Assembly (NCBI GenBank): GCA_021014325.1
Contig: CM037459.1
Coordinates: 15,960,501 to 16,024,500, forward strand
Direction: 5' to 3'
Length of the DNA: 64,000 bases
Source: Plazaster borealis
Taxonomy: Eukaryota; Echinodermata; Asteroidea; Forcipulatida; Labidiasteridae
In this document: positions 1 through 11,843 of the stretch, in pieces
Layout of the letters: the number at the start of each line of letters is the position of its first letter
Numbering within the stretch: the stretch's first letter is position 1
The notes under the pieces: model-generated
Told to the model about the DNA's origin: nothing
The model's input: the letters and a program-made list of their open reading frames with translations, nothing else
Databases searched by the model: none
Made by a program: the position numbers and the translations under genes

Positions 1-239
1 AGTGCGGGAAATTCGAAACTATTTCCAACGGTAGCCAACGAAAGATAAATGGGCAGAGAAACGTGAAAATTAAAACCCATTGTTTTGGTATAGTCTCTGG
101 TAATAAACTATCCTATGACTGTTTGAATGTTGTTTTGGTGGGAGATAATGATCTGTCTTTTGAAAAGTCAATAGGCGATGGTTAAAACAGACCTTTTGTT
201 TGGTTGTTACATACATCCTCACGAAGAAAAAGGGGTGGG

Positions 240-1100
240 TTTATTTATGGCGAAGGCTCAAGAGTAACGCCAGATACCTCCCAGGTAGCAAGCCCATATG
301 GAGCCCACATGGGAAATATGTGGGCCATATGGGCTGGGGCCAACCCATAATGATACCCATATGGGGCCATTAGGGTGTGGGTTATGGGGAGTATTCCGAA
401 ATGGGTCCCATATGGGAAAAACATTGGCTTAGCCCATAAATGATGGGCAAAATATGCAGTGTCCCATATGGGTATCATATTGGGAAAAACATGGGCAATC
501 CCATAAATGGGCAGAATTTGCAAAGGTCCATACGGGTATCATGATTAATTATGGGGAAAATGTGGTGTCCCATCATGAATTCTACCTCATGGGGAAAACA
601 TGGGCGATCCCATATGGGCAGAATATGAAGTGGCCCATATGGGTACCATATGGGGGAAATATGGGCAATCCCATATGGGCAGAATATTCAAAGGCTTATG
701 AGGGTGTCGTATGGTAAAGACCTGGGCAAGCCCATGTGGGCAGGATATGCATAGACCCATGGGTATCAAATGGGAAAGACCTCAGCAAATATGGGGTAAA
801 TATTTTAGTTTCGTTTAGGTTTAGTTTAATTTAGCAGGCCCATATGGGTTTATGATCCATCCCATGGGTTTTGTAATTTGCTTTGGACAAACTCATGTGG
901 GTGAAACAATTATGGAAAGGCCCAATAGGAAATACCTAAGCAATCCTGTGCGGGCAGATGATATGCAAAGGTTCATTTGGTTATCATATGGGAACGACCT
1001 CAGCAAGCTTTGGGGTAGAATATGCAAAGACAGGTAACCATATGAGTAAGACCTGGGCAACCCCATATTGGCAATATGCAAATATGTGGGACAGGGCATT
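240..1100. repeat. CCCATATGGG palindromic minisatellite
   Basis: The 10-bp palindrome CCCATATGGG and close variants (CCCATGTGGG, CCATACGGG) recur every 25-40 bp within a larger degenerate unit of about 62-65 bp. That unit also holds ATCATATGGGAAA and GGGCAGAATATGCAAAGG. Copies are clearest at 455-780 and decay toward 1100. Open frames across the array arise only from the repeat. It ends about 1.25 kb upstream of the first tetraspanin exon. Confidence 0.85.
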
Positions 1101-2116
1101 GAAGTAGGCTAGTGTGTTTTCATTAAGAAATATTAAAATCATTTAGTGAAATTTAGTTCGGTAAAGTTGTTTTTATACTTTTTTTGTAAGATATCCGTTT
1201 ATAAGAAATACATAAAATTTACAGATATACACTTTCATTTAAAACATGCTTATTAAACAATATATTTATATATATATATATATAAGACATGCCATGTACA
1301 TTGAGAAGTATATAGGCTGTTTCATTTTTTTTCATTCATTCATTTTATTTCCACATCAATGCAAAACAATAAGAAGCAGAGGTACAATTCTTTAAATACC
1401 TAAACAAGTAAACACCTAAGCAAAGATGTGGAGGGGATTTGCAAGAAGCAATTGCTTGTCGAATGCGAACCCCCTCATTTATAATTATATTATTTGTACT
1501 CCAAGTTAAATCTACTTAAAGCGCAAATAACAAAAGCAAACATTTTAAGTTATTGAAATGAGTGTAAATATCAATATCAATGAACAAAATACAATGAACA
1601 AATAATAAATAAACCTAAGCAAGCAAACAAAATTAATAACCCCGAGAAACAAACAAACAAACAAAACAAACAAACAAACAAACAAACAAACAAAAAGCAC
1701 AAATAACGCAAAGCGAAGCTAGTTAATAAATGTTATATTATAACTAACTATAATGTAGTAGTATTGTAGAATAAGTTGTATAATTGTTCATAATTAGACT
1801 TCTCATTAACATTAAATAATTATCCAGAAAGTTATCTTGGCTGGCCCATGGTCATGATGGTCCCCATAAAAACATTATTTCTGATTGCCACGATAATAGG
1901 AGGCTCACCTCCAGAATCACTCCTGGCGCATGCACACTTCAGAGACTTCGTGGACGAATTTAATTCGACAAATTATGTATTTTTTAATGTCAAAGTGGAA
2001 AGTAATACTTCAACAATAATAATAACTGGACACTTTTTATAGGTTGTTGATTTTTTTATTCTAATCGAAACTACGTCCTAACCCCCACGGTAATACTAAT
2101 AGGGTAACCCATCCTA

Positions 2117-2146
2117 CCTGTCTTTATCCTTGCGGATAAAGACAGG
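2117..2146. repeat. Perfect 13-bp stem hairpin upstream of the first exon
   Basis: CCTGTCTTTATCC at 2117-2129 is followed by loop TTGC and the exact reverse complement at 2134-2146. The arms contain TTATCC/GGATAA, which resembles a GATA-factor core. It lies about 200 bp before the start codon, so it would be in the 5' UTR or proximal promoter. Function is unknown. Confidence 0.75.
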
Positions 2147-2224
2147 GGACCAGTCTAGGGGAAAAAACCCTTCTTTACACGTCGCCAAAAGAGGGCGCTA
2201 GAGCTCACTCAGAGCATGCTATAC

Positions 2225-2256
2225 AGCTCTGCTATAGTATTATTAAAAGCAGAGCT
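2225..2256. repeat. 9-bp inverted repeat near the start codon
   Basis: AGCTCTGCT at 2225-2233 and AGCAGAGCT at 2248-2256 form a perfect 9-bp stem with a 14-nt AT-rich loop. It is the second hairpin within 230 bp upstream of the tetraspanin start. No function can be assigned. Confidence 0.6.
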
Positions 2257-2349
2257 AGAGTTATTAACCGTACAAAATATACAACGAGCTTCTCTACAAA
2301 AATACTCTATTTAAATACATGTATAGTGCATTAGAAAACATCAATGAAG

Positions 2350-2409
2350 ATGGGTCTTTGTAATATTTCTGCCAGGGTCATAATGATAGCTGTGTCACTC
2401 CTTTTCTGG
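2350..2409 (+). CDS. Tetraspanin, coding exon 1 (N-terminus and start of TM1)
   Basis: Twenty codons begin MGLCNISARV and end SLLFW, directly before a GTAAGT donor at 2410. Tetraspanins are four-pass membrane proteins that organise surface microdomains. A short cytoplasmic N-terminus with a palmitoylatable Cys (Cys4 here), then a first membrane helix reaching ..LLFW, is the family pattern. An in-frame ATG lies six bases upstream at 2344, and a stop precedes it at 2332. I chose 2350 because it has A at -3 and G at +4 and gives the usual Met-Gly start. The phase-0 split after LLFW is where, from memory, TSPAN3-type genes have their first intron. Exon 2 follows after about 20 kb and continues the helix in frame. 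Confidence 0.75.
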
Positions 2410-4266
2410 GTAAGTTGTGATAGAATGTGACTGAATGTTTTTCGACAGCCGTCATTGGTCATAATCATTCATACATTTCTAGTCATACAAGGCGACCCTG
2501 AAATCGAGGCAAATCTTTTACCTCTCTGCACGCGATGTAAACAGGACTTCCCTAGATACAATTTTAGTGGTTTGACTTGCCAAGCAAAGAGTCTCCTCTC
2601 CTTCGACCTTAGAAACATTGTAAGGCTCCACTGGTTTAGTTGCACTTGCACCAAAAAGGTGTGGTATTTTAATTTAGGCATTTCTACAAACAACCAAGGT
2701 ACAAAAATATGTCGTACTGTCGGCGGGGCCATAACAAAAAATTGCCCACCGAAAAAGTTTCATCAAACACTTTTTCAATTCACAATTCACGATGATCAAA
2801 TCATGTGACTAAACATTCTGCTGAGCATTCTGGGGGAAAAAATTCAGAGGCTTAAAGAAGCCATGTGCCTTAGGCCTATATCATTTTCTAAATACTATAA
2901 TCTGGAGAATTTTGTTTGTGGAAACCCTCATTATGATTGTCATTAATAATATTAGGGTTTTCGGGTGAAAATTTTGTTTAAGGACTACAGGGCTGATGTT
3001 GGTGTCAAATTAAAGGAAATGCAAACAGAATGAAAATGCTTTTAAAATAAACTCAATAGATCATATACTTTTTGAATTACGGAATTTTTTGTGTCAAAAT
3101 GAGGTCAATACTGTGAAGACAGATATAGTGTACAAGTTAATAGAGGAGTGTGGCCCCAAATTGACCTCGCGCGACGGCACGCACACACGGCACACACACA
3201 CGGCACACACATTGCACAATGCTGTAATCTTCTGTCAAAAAAAGTTGTGAATAGCTTTACAAAATTCACTTTCGGGGCAAAACTACGCACAATAGAGACT
3301 TAAAAATAACAGGAATACTAGAAAAGACAAGTACACTTTACATAAATGATAACTCCTACCTTGATTTTTGAGGATTGCACTTCAAAAAATCAAGTTTATT
3401 TTTACTTTTTTGGGTAACTTTCGTTCTAAATTACCTATCGAGATCGAGTAAACACAGACGTGTAGTGAAACCCTTCGGACACAAAAGGAAACCCGTTTAA
3501 CTGCCAATCACTTTATACTCGGCCCCCGAAAAGCTGCAGAGTTGACGATCCGCGATGTTTTCGGGAAAAATCTTTGGCCGAACGTGTGGATTGGTTACTC
3601 TCGGGAAAAGTTGGGCAGAGCAAAAGGGCTTCATTCACAAGAAGTGTAATTTGTAAACTGTCGTACATCCACCCGATTGCTATTTTATGTGCATTATTTG
3701 ATAGATGAAAGTCAGTGGTTTCTAATGAAGGTATTACTTGCAGTTTCTGACATATAAAAGTCGTACAATTTTGGGGATAAACATTGGATAGATTTTTCGG
3801 CGCACGGACGGTCCGTGTGTACGTGTGTGGACTGTCTTCAGTCGCGGTGGGTGAAACTGACAACCCTATTAATATCAAAATTTAAACATCGGCTCGGTGA
3901 TTCAATTATTGCTGTTTACTTTGCTTTATTTTAAATGTTAAGAAACATGAAAAGACACAAAACTAAATAAAAATCAGATTTGAAAGCCAAGAATTATTTA
4001 CACTTTTTTTATTTTTATTTTGTTTGAGTTTTTGCAAATTACCATGGTAATTTTTAAAATTAAATAAACAATGTTTTGAATAAAATGAAGACAACTGCTG
4101 GCTATAGGGTCACACACGCGTAAATGCGTGACGCGCGCTCACTTGACATTCCACGATCATTCTTAATCTTACATCATTTCAGCTCTTTTTTTAAGGGTCC
4201 ACTCACAGGCCTGCATACACAAAGTCTCACAGGACACTTGTAGTCACTGCAGATGTTTCTTCCACG
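2410..4266. other. Tetraspanin intron 1, first part
   Basis: The intron opens with a consensus donor. I find no coding homology here. A CA-rich tract with repeated CACACGGCA lies at about 3165-3215. The rest is AT-rich single-copy-looking DNA, and the longest open frames resemble nothing I recognise. Confidence 0.5.
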
Positions 4267-4665
4267 TAGGCTTCACCAGGACACCATACTTTCTTGTTTG
4301 CCTTGAAAACAGGTAAAACTCAAAACAAATGGGACGCTATTGAAGTCTTCGAAGAACGGTGCGTGGTGTGAAAGTTTCAATGTCCATCAAGTTTTAATAT
4401 ATGTTTGCACACTTCTTATAAACAAAGGAAGCCAATTAGGGCATCAGTTGATATTATGGCATCATTATTTTTTTTTTAATTCAAAGAAAAAGCTATGGTA
4501 CCCCGAAAATTGGCGACTGGAGGATAGTGATACGTATCCTACCATGGCCGTTTTTCGGGGTACCATAGCTTTTTCTTTGATTTGAGAAAACCCCTAATGC
4601 ACAAATATGATGTCCTAATTGCCTTCTTTGGTTTACTGGAAGTATGCGAACAACTTTTAAAACAA
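4267..4665. mobile_element. Fold-back (MITE-like) element with 29-bp perfect stem
   Basis: Positions 4481-4509 and 4552-4580 are perfect 29-bp inverted repeats (AAAGAAAAAGCTATGGTACC and onward) around a 42-nt spacer. Outside them a longer imperfect pair extends the fold: 4391-4448 against 4605-4662, containing AAGGAAGCCAATTAGG and its complement. The left part (4267-4480, with TTCACCAGGACACCATACT) recurs at 17834-17960 and 18440-18530, so this is a dispersed repeat and not a unique hairpin. No coding capacity. Confidence 0.75.
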
Positions 4666-4869
4666 GATGAACGTTGTAACTTTCTCACCACAGTCCAATC
4701 TTTGACGCCTACAGCAAGCGCCCCCAGAGTTTGACTTTATCCAGTTGTTGGTTACGGTGTCCCCGTTAAGTCCTATGTAAAACAAAATGTCATAAGTGAC
4801 CCTGAGTGCTCTGTGCAACTTAAGTTGGTTTTAGGCCGGCAGTTTTTTTTTTCTTTTTTCATTTTTATT

Positions 4870-6960
4870 AGGTGTTCGGGCATTCTGCCCGGAACACCTC
4901 TTGTTTTTGTTCTTTTTAGGTGTTCGGGCATTAAGCCCGAACAACTCTTTGTTTTTGTTCGTTTTTTTGTTTTTTTGTTAGCTGTTTCGTCGCACAGCGA
5001 AACAGCTCTTGTTTTCGTTAAAGTTTTTGTTATTATTGTTTTTTTTATTTGTCTGTTTCAGTAAAAAAAGCCATTGAGATAACGCACAATCGTTCCAAGC
5101 AGCCTTTTGCATAGTTCCTAAAGAGCAATTGCAATGAAACTTTTAGGGATGAGAGGTATTGGTGCAAGGAAGGTCCTAAAAGAAATTCGTCATGATGACG
5201 TCATCACCTGTCACGTGACGTCATCTTAAAGGTTTCTATTTTAAATATTTGAAAATCCGTATCAAATCAGCCACAAGAGACCGTAGCTTTCTGTTTGCGG
5301 GATTGGGTAGGGATAAAAAAGGTCTTCATTTTATTCAGTGTGCGTGACCTCACATGACCTCTACTTCCGGTCGAAACCGGAAGTGCCTCGTAATTCAAAA
5401 GTGGCAAAAGTTACGAAGTTGCTTTCAATGATGTTAGTGTCTGGCAAGGGTGGGCAGTTCAAAAAAAATATCAATGACGTCACAATACGCAACAGCGCCC
5501 TCTAGCGACAGGTTGAAAACTCTTCAAAATGGACTTTTTGAAGATGTGTGTGGTGAAGTTTTGTGCAATCACTTCAAAATTTACACATATGGTGGTTGTC
5601 AGGCAGCCATCATATGTGTGAAGTTTTAGATCAATGACGTGCATTGGGGGTCACGTGACGCAGCATTAAAGGTGCACTTTTTGAAGTCGTATATCTCCCG
5701 AAGTATTAGTGCGATCATGTTGAAACTTGGCAAGTCGTTAGATAATGGTAAGTTCCTGTTAAACTTGTAATGACGTCATGATGACGTCATCACACGATTT
5801 GTTATGATTTTTTCATTTTTTGCCCCTTTAAGTCAGAAATTGCTAACGGAAAATGCTTTATTCCAAATTCTTTTTTAAACAGGCTTGATATGTCATTACT
5901 CATTCGAAAAATATTTGACGTCATCATGACGTCATCATTTCTCAGGTTATATTATCTTAAAGGTACAGTTTTACAAGATATATATGTAGACAATGAATTC
6001 GATCTCACAAGGCATTAAATATTGTATTATTAAGTTGATTATATACACACTACAACACTTTCATATTCACTTGATTAATTTGAAAAAATTATACACGAAA
6101 CAGCTCTGCATTTGTGCACAAATGCAATTATGTCTATTTTTTTTTAGTTTTGCTTATTCTTCTCAGTGGGCTTTGTCCGCAAGCAAACGCATACTTGTGA
6201 ACCTTTGATCAACTTGAAACTTCAGGTGGAGTTAGAACATAAGTATCAGAAGCTGAGTAAGTTGTGACGTCACGATTACGTCATCGGGTGTCAAGTTACA
6301 AACCATTTAAGTTCAATAAGTGACCATATGCCAATGCCTGTATGTCTCTGAATATTTAAGCTACGGTATTCATATTTGGGCATATGATAGATCAAGACAC
6401 GGGTAACATTTAAAAAGTTAACGCAAAATTCACATGACCTTTACTTCCGGTCGTACCGAAAGGTCAAACTCTGCCTTTGTGTTTTTTGTAAATAAATTCA
6501 ATTTTTGGTCATAACTCAAGATTGAAATTGAATTTAACATTGAAACTCATCAGACAATTGGACCTTATTATCAAGACCACACAAACTTTATGATGTCATG
6601 ATGACGTCATCAGGTAACCAATTACAACAAATCAAAGTTAAATATTTTTAAGAAATCATAACTTCTGAACCACATGGTGGATTTTGACAATCTACATATC
6701 ATCGGACAGTTCGATAGAAAATCAACAAGCGCTAAACACAAAGTGACCCCATTTGACCTTGACTTCCGGTTCAAACCGGAAGTTGAACAATTTCACAAAT
6801 TCTGATCTCAAAAACTGCGCAATATTTCAACATAAATTTTGCATCACGTTATAGATGAGTGATCCTGCTCAAACATTTGCACAGAGATGATAACTTTTTA
6901 ACCTTTGCATAGGGTCAAATCTGGACGTCAAAGTGCACGTGTCTGTTGCCACATTTTATG
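4870..6960 (+). mobile_element. Helentron-like non-autonomous element, copy 1 (3' truncated)
   Basis: Three hairpins open it at 4870-4899, 4918-4946 and 4980-5007. Their stems are GGTGTTC-GGGC, GTTCGGGC and AGCTGTTTCG, each followed by CTCTTG and a T-rich run. The body carries TGACGTCA palindromes near 5190, 5770, 5920 and 6600, and ACTTCCGG..CCGGAAGT dyads near 5364, 6445 and 6765. The last family sequence (GCTCAAACATTTGCACAGAG) is near 6870-6950. The CTAG 3' terminus seen in other copies is missing. Assignment rests on structure, and no Rep/helicase coding was found. Confidence 0.6.
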
Positions 6961-7559
6961 ATAACGTACAATAATAGTATAGGCCTACACGTTACATACA
7001 CTTTTTGTTCGTACCACACACTGGCTATCTCATGCACGCATAAGGTATGGGCGCTTTCCCGGTTCCCTTAACTGTTGACAACGCAGCCAGCGTGTGGTAC
7101 AAAAGGGCCATTGACCTTAACGGTTCAAAGTCCAATAAGACTGTAGCTAGCTGGCCCACATGTTGTGTGAAATGTACAGTTGATGTCATATACATGGTGG
7201 CGCTATACCAAGTTAATGGTCGTTTGTTTACTGCGTTCTGTGACAATTATTGGCTCTGTGATAAGTGAAACAGACTCGGAATATATGCGACGTTCGACGG
7301 TAGTCCAATGAAAAGGTGAATGCAGAAAGTTCTTGATAGCCTAGGCTTCTGTTGGTTTGGTGGTCTATCAGTGCGACACAGTGAATAAAACGGTAAGCAT
7401 CATTGCCTTTCAAATGATTCTTCATTTAATGCACAGTTATGTTATAAAGTTTACCGTTAATCATCAAGTGGTGACGTTGGTGACGTTTTTAAAACTAAGG
7501 AAGGTTTAGTTAAACTGTTGCACTGTTGAACTGTTAAGTGAAAAAGCACCAGAAACTGT
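6961..7559. other. Intron sequence between two mobile elements
   Basis: About 600 bp with open frames on both strands but no recognisable protein. It probably includes unrecognised ends of the flanking elements. Confidence 0.4.
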
Positions 7560-9296
7560 TCGCCTGACCATGTTTGAACCGGCTAGTGAGTCTGAAGTTC
7601 TTAATATCATTTCTAACTCACCATGTAAATCTTGTGAGTTGGACCCATTGCCGACATCGTTGGTTAAGAGCTGCATTAATGTTTTTGTTCCACACATTAC
7701 CACCATTGTCATTTGCGGAGGGTGTTTTTCCCACAAATCTCAAAACAGCGTACATCAGACCTCTCTTAAAGAAAACCGGTCTGGACAAGGAGATCTTACA
7801 GAACTATAGGCCTGTATCCAATCTGAAATTTTTTGGGAAAACAATTGAGCGTGTTGTGTTATCTAGATTGAGTGATATCATTAATGATCACAACCTTTCC
7901 GATGAATTCCAGAGTGCATACAGGCCTAAACACAGCATTGAGACTGCTCTCCTACGTGTTCGTAATGATATTTTGGTTGCCATGGATGAGGGAAAAGTGA
8001 CCGCTCTCATCCTTCTTGATTTAAGCGCGGCCTTTGATACCGTTGATCACAATATTATGCTTTCGAGACTGCATGATTTCATTGGCTTGCGAAGTAAAGC
8101 GCTTGAATGGTGCAAATGTTATTTGGAAGGCAGACCTCAGTGTGTTCGCATAGGTAACTCCTTGTCTAACCCGGTTATCCATGAACTTTCCGTGCCACAA
8201 GGGTCGGTCCTTGGACCAAAATGGTTTACTATTTATACATACCCGGTTCATAATATCATTATCAAACATAAACTGCAATATCACGTCTATGCTGATGACA
8301 CACAGTTGTATATCTCCTTTAAACCAACTCAAAATGTTGCCGATCAAAGTATTGAATGTATGGAATCATGTATATGTGAAATCCGTCAATGGATGCAGGA
8401 CAATTTTCTTCAGATGAATGATCAAAAATCTGAATTTGTTTTAATTGGGTCGAGGCAACAGCTCTCTAAGTTTCATGTTCCATATATCACCATTGGCGAC
8501 TCTGACATTGCCCCAGCAACATCTGCTAGAAATTTAGGTTCTATTTTTGATAACTCGATGTCTCTAAGTTCTCACGTTTCTAGCATTGTGCGTTCATCTT
8601 CATTCCATATAAGGAACATTGGTAGAATTAGAAAATATTTAACTCCACATGCTTGAACAAATTGTTCACAGTTTTATAACCTCCCGGTTAGACATGGCAA
8701 ATGCACTTTTGTTCGGTCTCCCTCAAGATCAGATTGCTCGTCTTCAGCGCGTCCAAAACTCCTCTGCACGCTTGGTTACCTTGACAAAGAAATCATCGCA
8801 CATTACACCCGTCTTGTATGGGCTACATTGGTTACCGGTTGGTTATAGAATTGTACATGTGTACAAATTGATGCTTATTGTGTTTAAGTCTTTGAATGAC
8901 CTGGCTCCTGCCTATATTAGTTCTCTTCTCACTCCATATACACCTCATCGTACACTCCGCTCCAGCAATATGTCTCTTCTCTGTGAACCTAGATCCAAAC
9001 ACACATGGGGGGATAGGGCCTTTTCAGTTGCAGCTCCACGTCTCTGGAATACACTACCTTTGCAGGTCAAATTATGTTCATCTTTATCTCAATTTAAAGT
9101 TGCTCTTAAGACTCATCTCATGTCACAAGCGTTCTCATAATTGTTGTTCTCCTTACTTTTTTGCTGTTTATTTCGTTTATCAATTAATTGATTATTTAAT
9201 GTATTTTTGTTGTTTCTTTGTAATCGCGCCTTGAGCACCTGCAGGTGGAGCTGTGCGCTATATAAATCTACATTATTATTATTATTATTATTAGTA
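7560..9296 (+). pseudogene. L2/CR1-type non-LTR retrotransposon, 5' truncated, reverse transcriptase with frameshifts
   Basis: This is the reverse transcriptase and C-terminal part of an L2/CR1-group element. The main frame (7574-8656) holds NYRPVSNL, the catalytic-region motif [12 protein letters not shown] near residue 149, VPQGSVLGP near 207 and the active-site YADD at about residue 239. Upstream homology ([18 protein letters not shown]) lies in the frame starting at 7570 and shifts near 7710-7720. The C-terminal part (SFITSRLD, LHWLPV, WGDRAFSVAAPRLWN) lies in a third frame from 8649, consistent with a one-base loss near 8652. There is no endonuclease domain, so the copy is 5' truncated. 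The 3' end is CGCCTTGAGCACC, then TGCGCTATATAAAT and an ATT microsatellite at 9273-9293, as usual for the group. A dead copy inside intron 1. Confidence 0.9.
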
Positions 9297-10639
9297 TGAT
9301 CGTCGAAGGACTGGGTTAAAATGGGGCAATTGGAAACGGGTTTGATTGCTGTGTGTCACTTGTCAGATTGATGAATGTTTTCCATCATGACTTGCATATT
9401 TAGAAACTCTTCGATGAAGGTTTTCCTCAGAAGGTTTTGTTTATATTGTTCACTTCAAAAACAGTTTGTGCACCTTCCACAAGCTTTTTCTTGCGTAATT
9501 TCCTTACTCTGATATTTTGTATTTTTATGCGCCAACGATCAGGCCGGTCCTTGAGAGAGCATCAATTCAATAAGTTATTAGTTTTATAGTATTATGATGA
9601 AATGTTTTAGTTATTGAATTTTATTTATTTAAACAGTTTCGGCTTGTCTTAATTTACCTTGAGTCACACTTTCTTTATAATTGTTTTTTCTTCTTCAGAG
9701 TACAGCACATCCAGTACCTGAATGGTCTACAGTGAAAGTTTTCACACCCGTTGTTGTGTTCCATCCTTATTTCCTTGCTGAGTGTATGATGCACCATATA
9801 GGTAGAAATAGTACTCAACTCCTTATGTTATTAGTCAAAATTCACGAGAGGCTTAGACTTGTCGTCTTCATGACTTGCCTTTGTCTTTCATAATTATCCA
9901 AAACAAGTGTGTTTTCTTTCGATATTCTAAATTTAACCCACCGTTCTGTATGAATGAAAATCAATGTCTAAAAATCAAGCAAGCTATTTAAAGATATGCA
10001 ACCGATAGCTCATACTATGCTTGACTTATTTTAATGACATCATCATCAGTGCATATGTTTTGAACAATCAATGTTTCATGCACCGATACTTCATGAGTAT
10101 CCAACTCGCTGTATTTGAAACCCTGTTGAAAACTTCTAATAATTGTAAATTAATAATGTCAACATGATTAGCATAGTTAGATTTATTCATCAATAAAGAA
10201 TCAATATTCATTGAAAAATAAATAAACTTCAGGAAATGGCTTACATGGCTGTACTTGTAACTAATTCAACGGCTCGTTTGAAGATTATGCAACCAAGGTG
10301 AAAGGGAATTCAAAAAATGATGCTCTGTATGAAAAGGACAATTTACCCTATGCCCTTTCTAATAAATTAAATAATGTACTCTTTTGCTGAAAACACTTTG
10401 TAAGTTCAACTTTGTTTTTTCACTTAACATCTTAAGCACATATTTAAAATACCAATGTCTCGATAAGAACTTATCTAACGTCATAATGCCTCATCGGTTT
10501 TCTAATTTGGCTTAACAAACGATTATTACTATTTTTTGAAAACTCATATTGTGAGTTGCAATTATTCCCTGTTTAAACTAACGCATAATCATAGAAGATT
10601 AACACTTTGCTTTTCTTGATATTCCCAAAGCTATCAACG
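9297..10639. other. Intron 1 sequence without recognisable features
   Basis: AT-rich DNA. A degenerate TGACATCATCATCAG stretch occurs near 10035. I see no coding exon, repeat array or element terminus until the rolling-circle 3' end near 10640. Confidence 0.45.
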
Positions 10640-10742
10640 ATTTGTTCATCGATTCAATGATATAGCTCACACTTAAACAAAGCACTGACCCCAAAGATAG
10701 CCGAACACCTAGTGTTTCTTCCTACAAACACTAAATCTCTAG
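10640..10742 (+). mobile_element. Helentron-like 3' terminus (remnant)
   Basis: The segment matches the 3' end at 15240-15343: CACTGACCCCAA, then CCGAACACCT, then a hairpin AGTGTTT (10711-10717) with AAACACT (10726-10732), then AAATCT and the terminal CTAG (10739-10742), followed by T. This layout (subterminal inverted repeat, hairpin, about 10 nt, CTAG) is the rolling-circle transposon 3' signature. The body of this copy is not recognisable to the left. Confidence 0.65.
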
Positions 10743-11843
10743 TTAGGTGTTCGGAGAGCTTTGCTCCGAACACCTCTTATTATTGTTCGTTTTTTTTCTT
10801 TTTTTCTTCTGATTCTCTCCGTCCCTTGTCCGGTAACTAAGACACCTTTCCCAACATCACATGAACTTGAAACTTCACATATAGTTAGATATTTATTAGG
10901 AGATGAAACCGCTTTAGTTACGTCATGATGACGTCATCAGGTATCAAATTACAAGCCATTTAAGGTAAAAAAGTGACCATATGCGAAAGCCTGTATGTCC
11001 CCGAATATTACAGCTACAGTATTTATATTTGGACATATGATAGATCAAGACACGGGCAACATTTGAAAAGTAAACGCCAAATTCACATGACCTTTACTTC
11101 TGGTCGTAACGAAAGGTCAAAGTTTGCTTTGGTGTAATTCTTCAAAAATCACTTTCCCGGCAAAAACATTAACTTTCGTTTATCAGATCAACTTCAAATT
11201 TACACCATGTAAGGAACTTGATAAAACCTCAATCAAGTAGTTGTGACGTCATGATGACGTCATCAAGTGTTAAAATACAGTAAATCGAAGTTTAATCATT
11301 TAAAAATTCATAACTCAAGAAGTACATAAGCGATTATAACAATCTATACATTATCGGAGAGGTCTTGAGAAATGTAGCAAATACTACACAGAGTCTTATA
11401 CCGTTTGACCTTGTCTTCCTGTTCAAACCGGAAGTTGAAAACTTCACAATTCATACTTTAAGAAATACTCGTACTTTTTACATACACATTACTAACAATT
11501 TTTACATCATGTTGTAGATTTTTAAGCCTTCTCAAACTTTTCCACAGAGATGTTACCTTTTTGACCTTCACTTATGGTTGAAATCGGGTATACATTGACC
11601 CGCTGACTGCGGGAATAAACTGCATTGAAAACACACACAATACGCGATATAAACCAGTTAGACGGTGAGCGGCTGCTTGCTCCATTGAATCAAACCGCAA
11701 GGTTCAAAGTCCTTCAAACGTGCTTGTAGTCTAGTCTCTTTTCAAGGTTCAGGCACCTGATTTTGACATTACGCTTTGTTAGTCTCTAAAACAGCCGTCC
11801 GTGCAAACCTCGCTAACAATCAAATGTCAGATTTTTTAAAAAT

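Larger units (their letters stand above)
1101..2340. other. Upstream flank of the tetraspanin gene, no gene seen
   Basis: AT-rich sequence holding a TA microsatellite near 1260-1286 and an AAAC-type microsatellite at about 1646-1695. No coding evidence was found. The promoter and 5' UTR of the tetraspanin gene should lie here, but I see no certain TATA box or initiator. Two short hairpins near 2117 and 2225 are listed separately. Confidence 0.5.

Noticed and set aside
454..1037. Open frames on both strands over the first kilobase
   Set aside because: They translate the CCCATATGGG array; peptides rich in HMG/PIW words reflect the repeat only.
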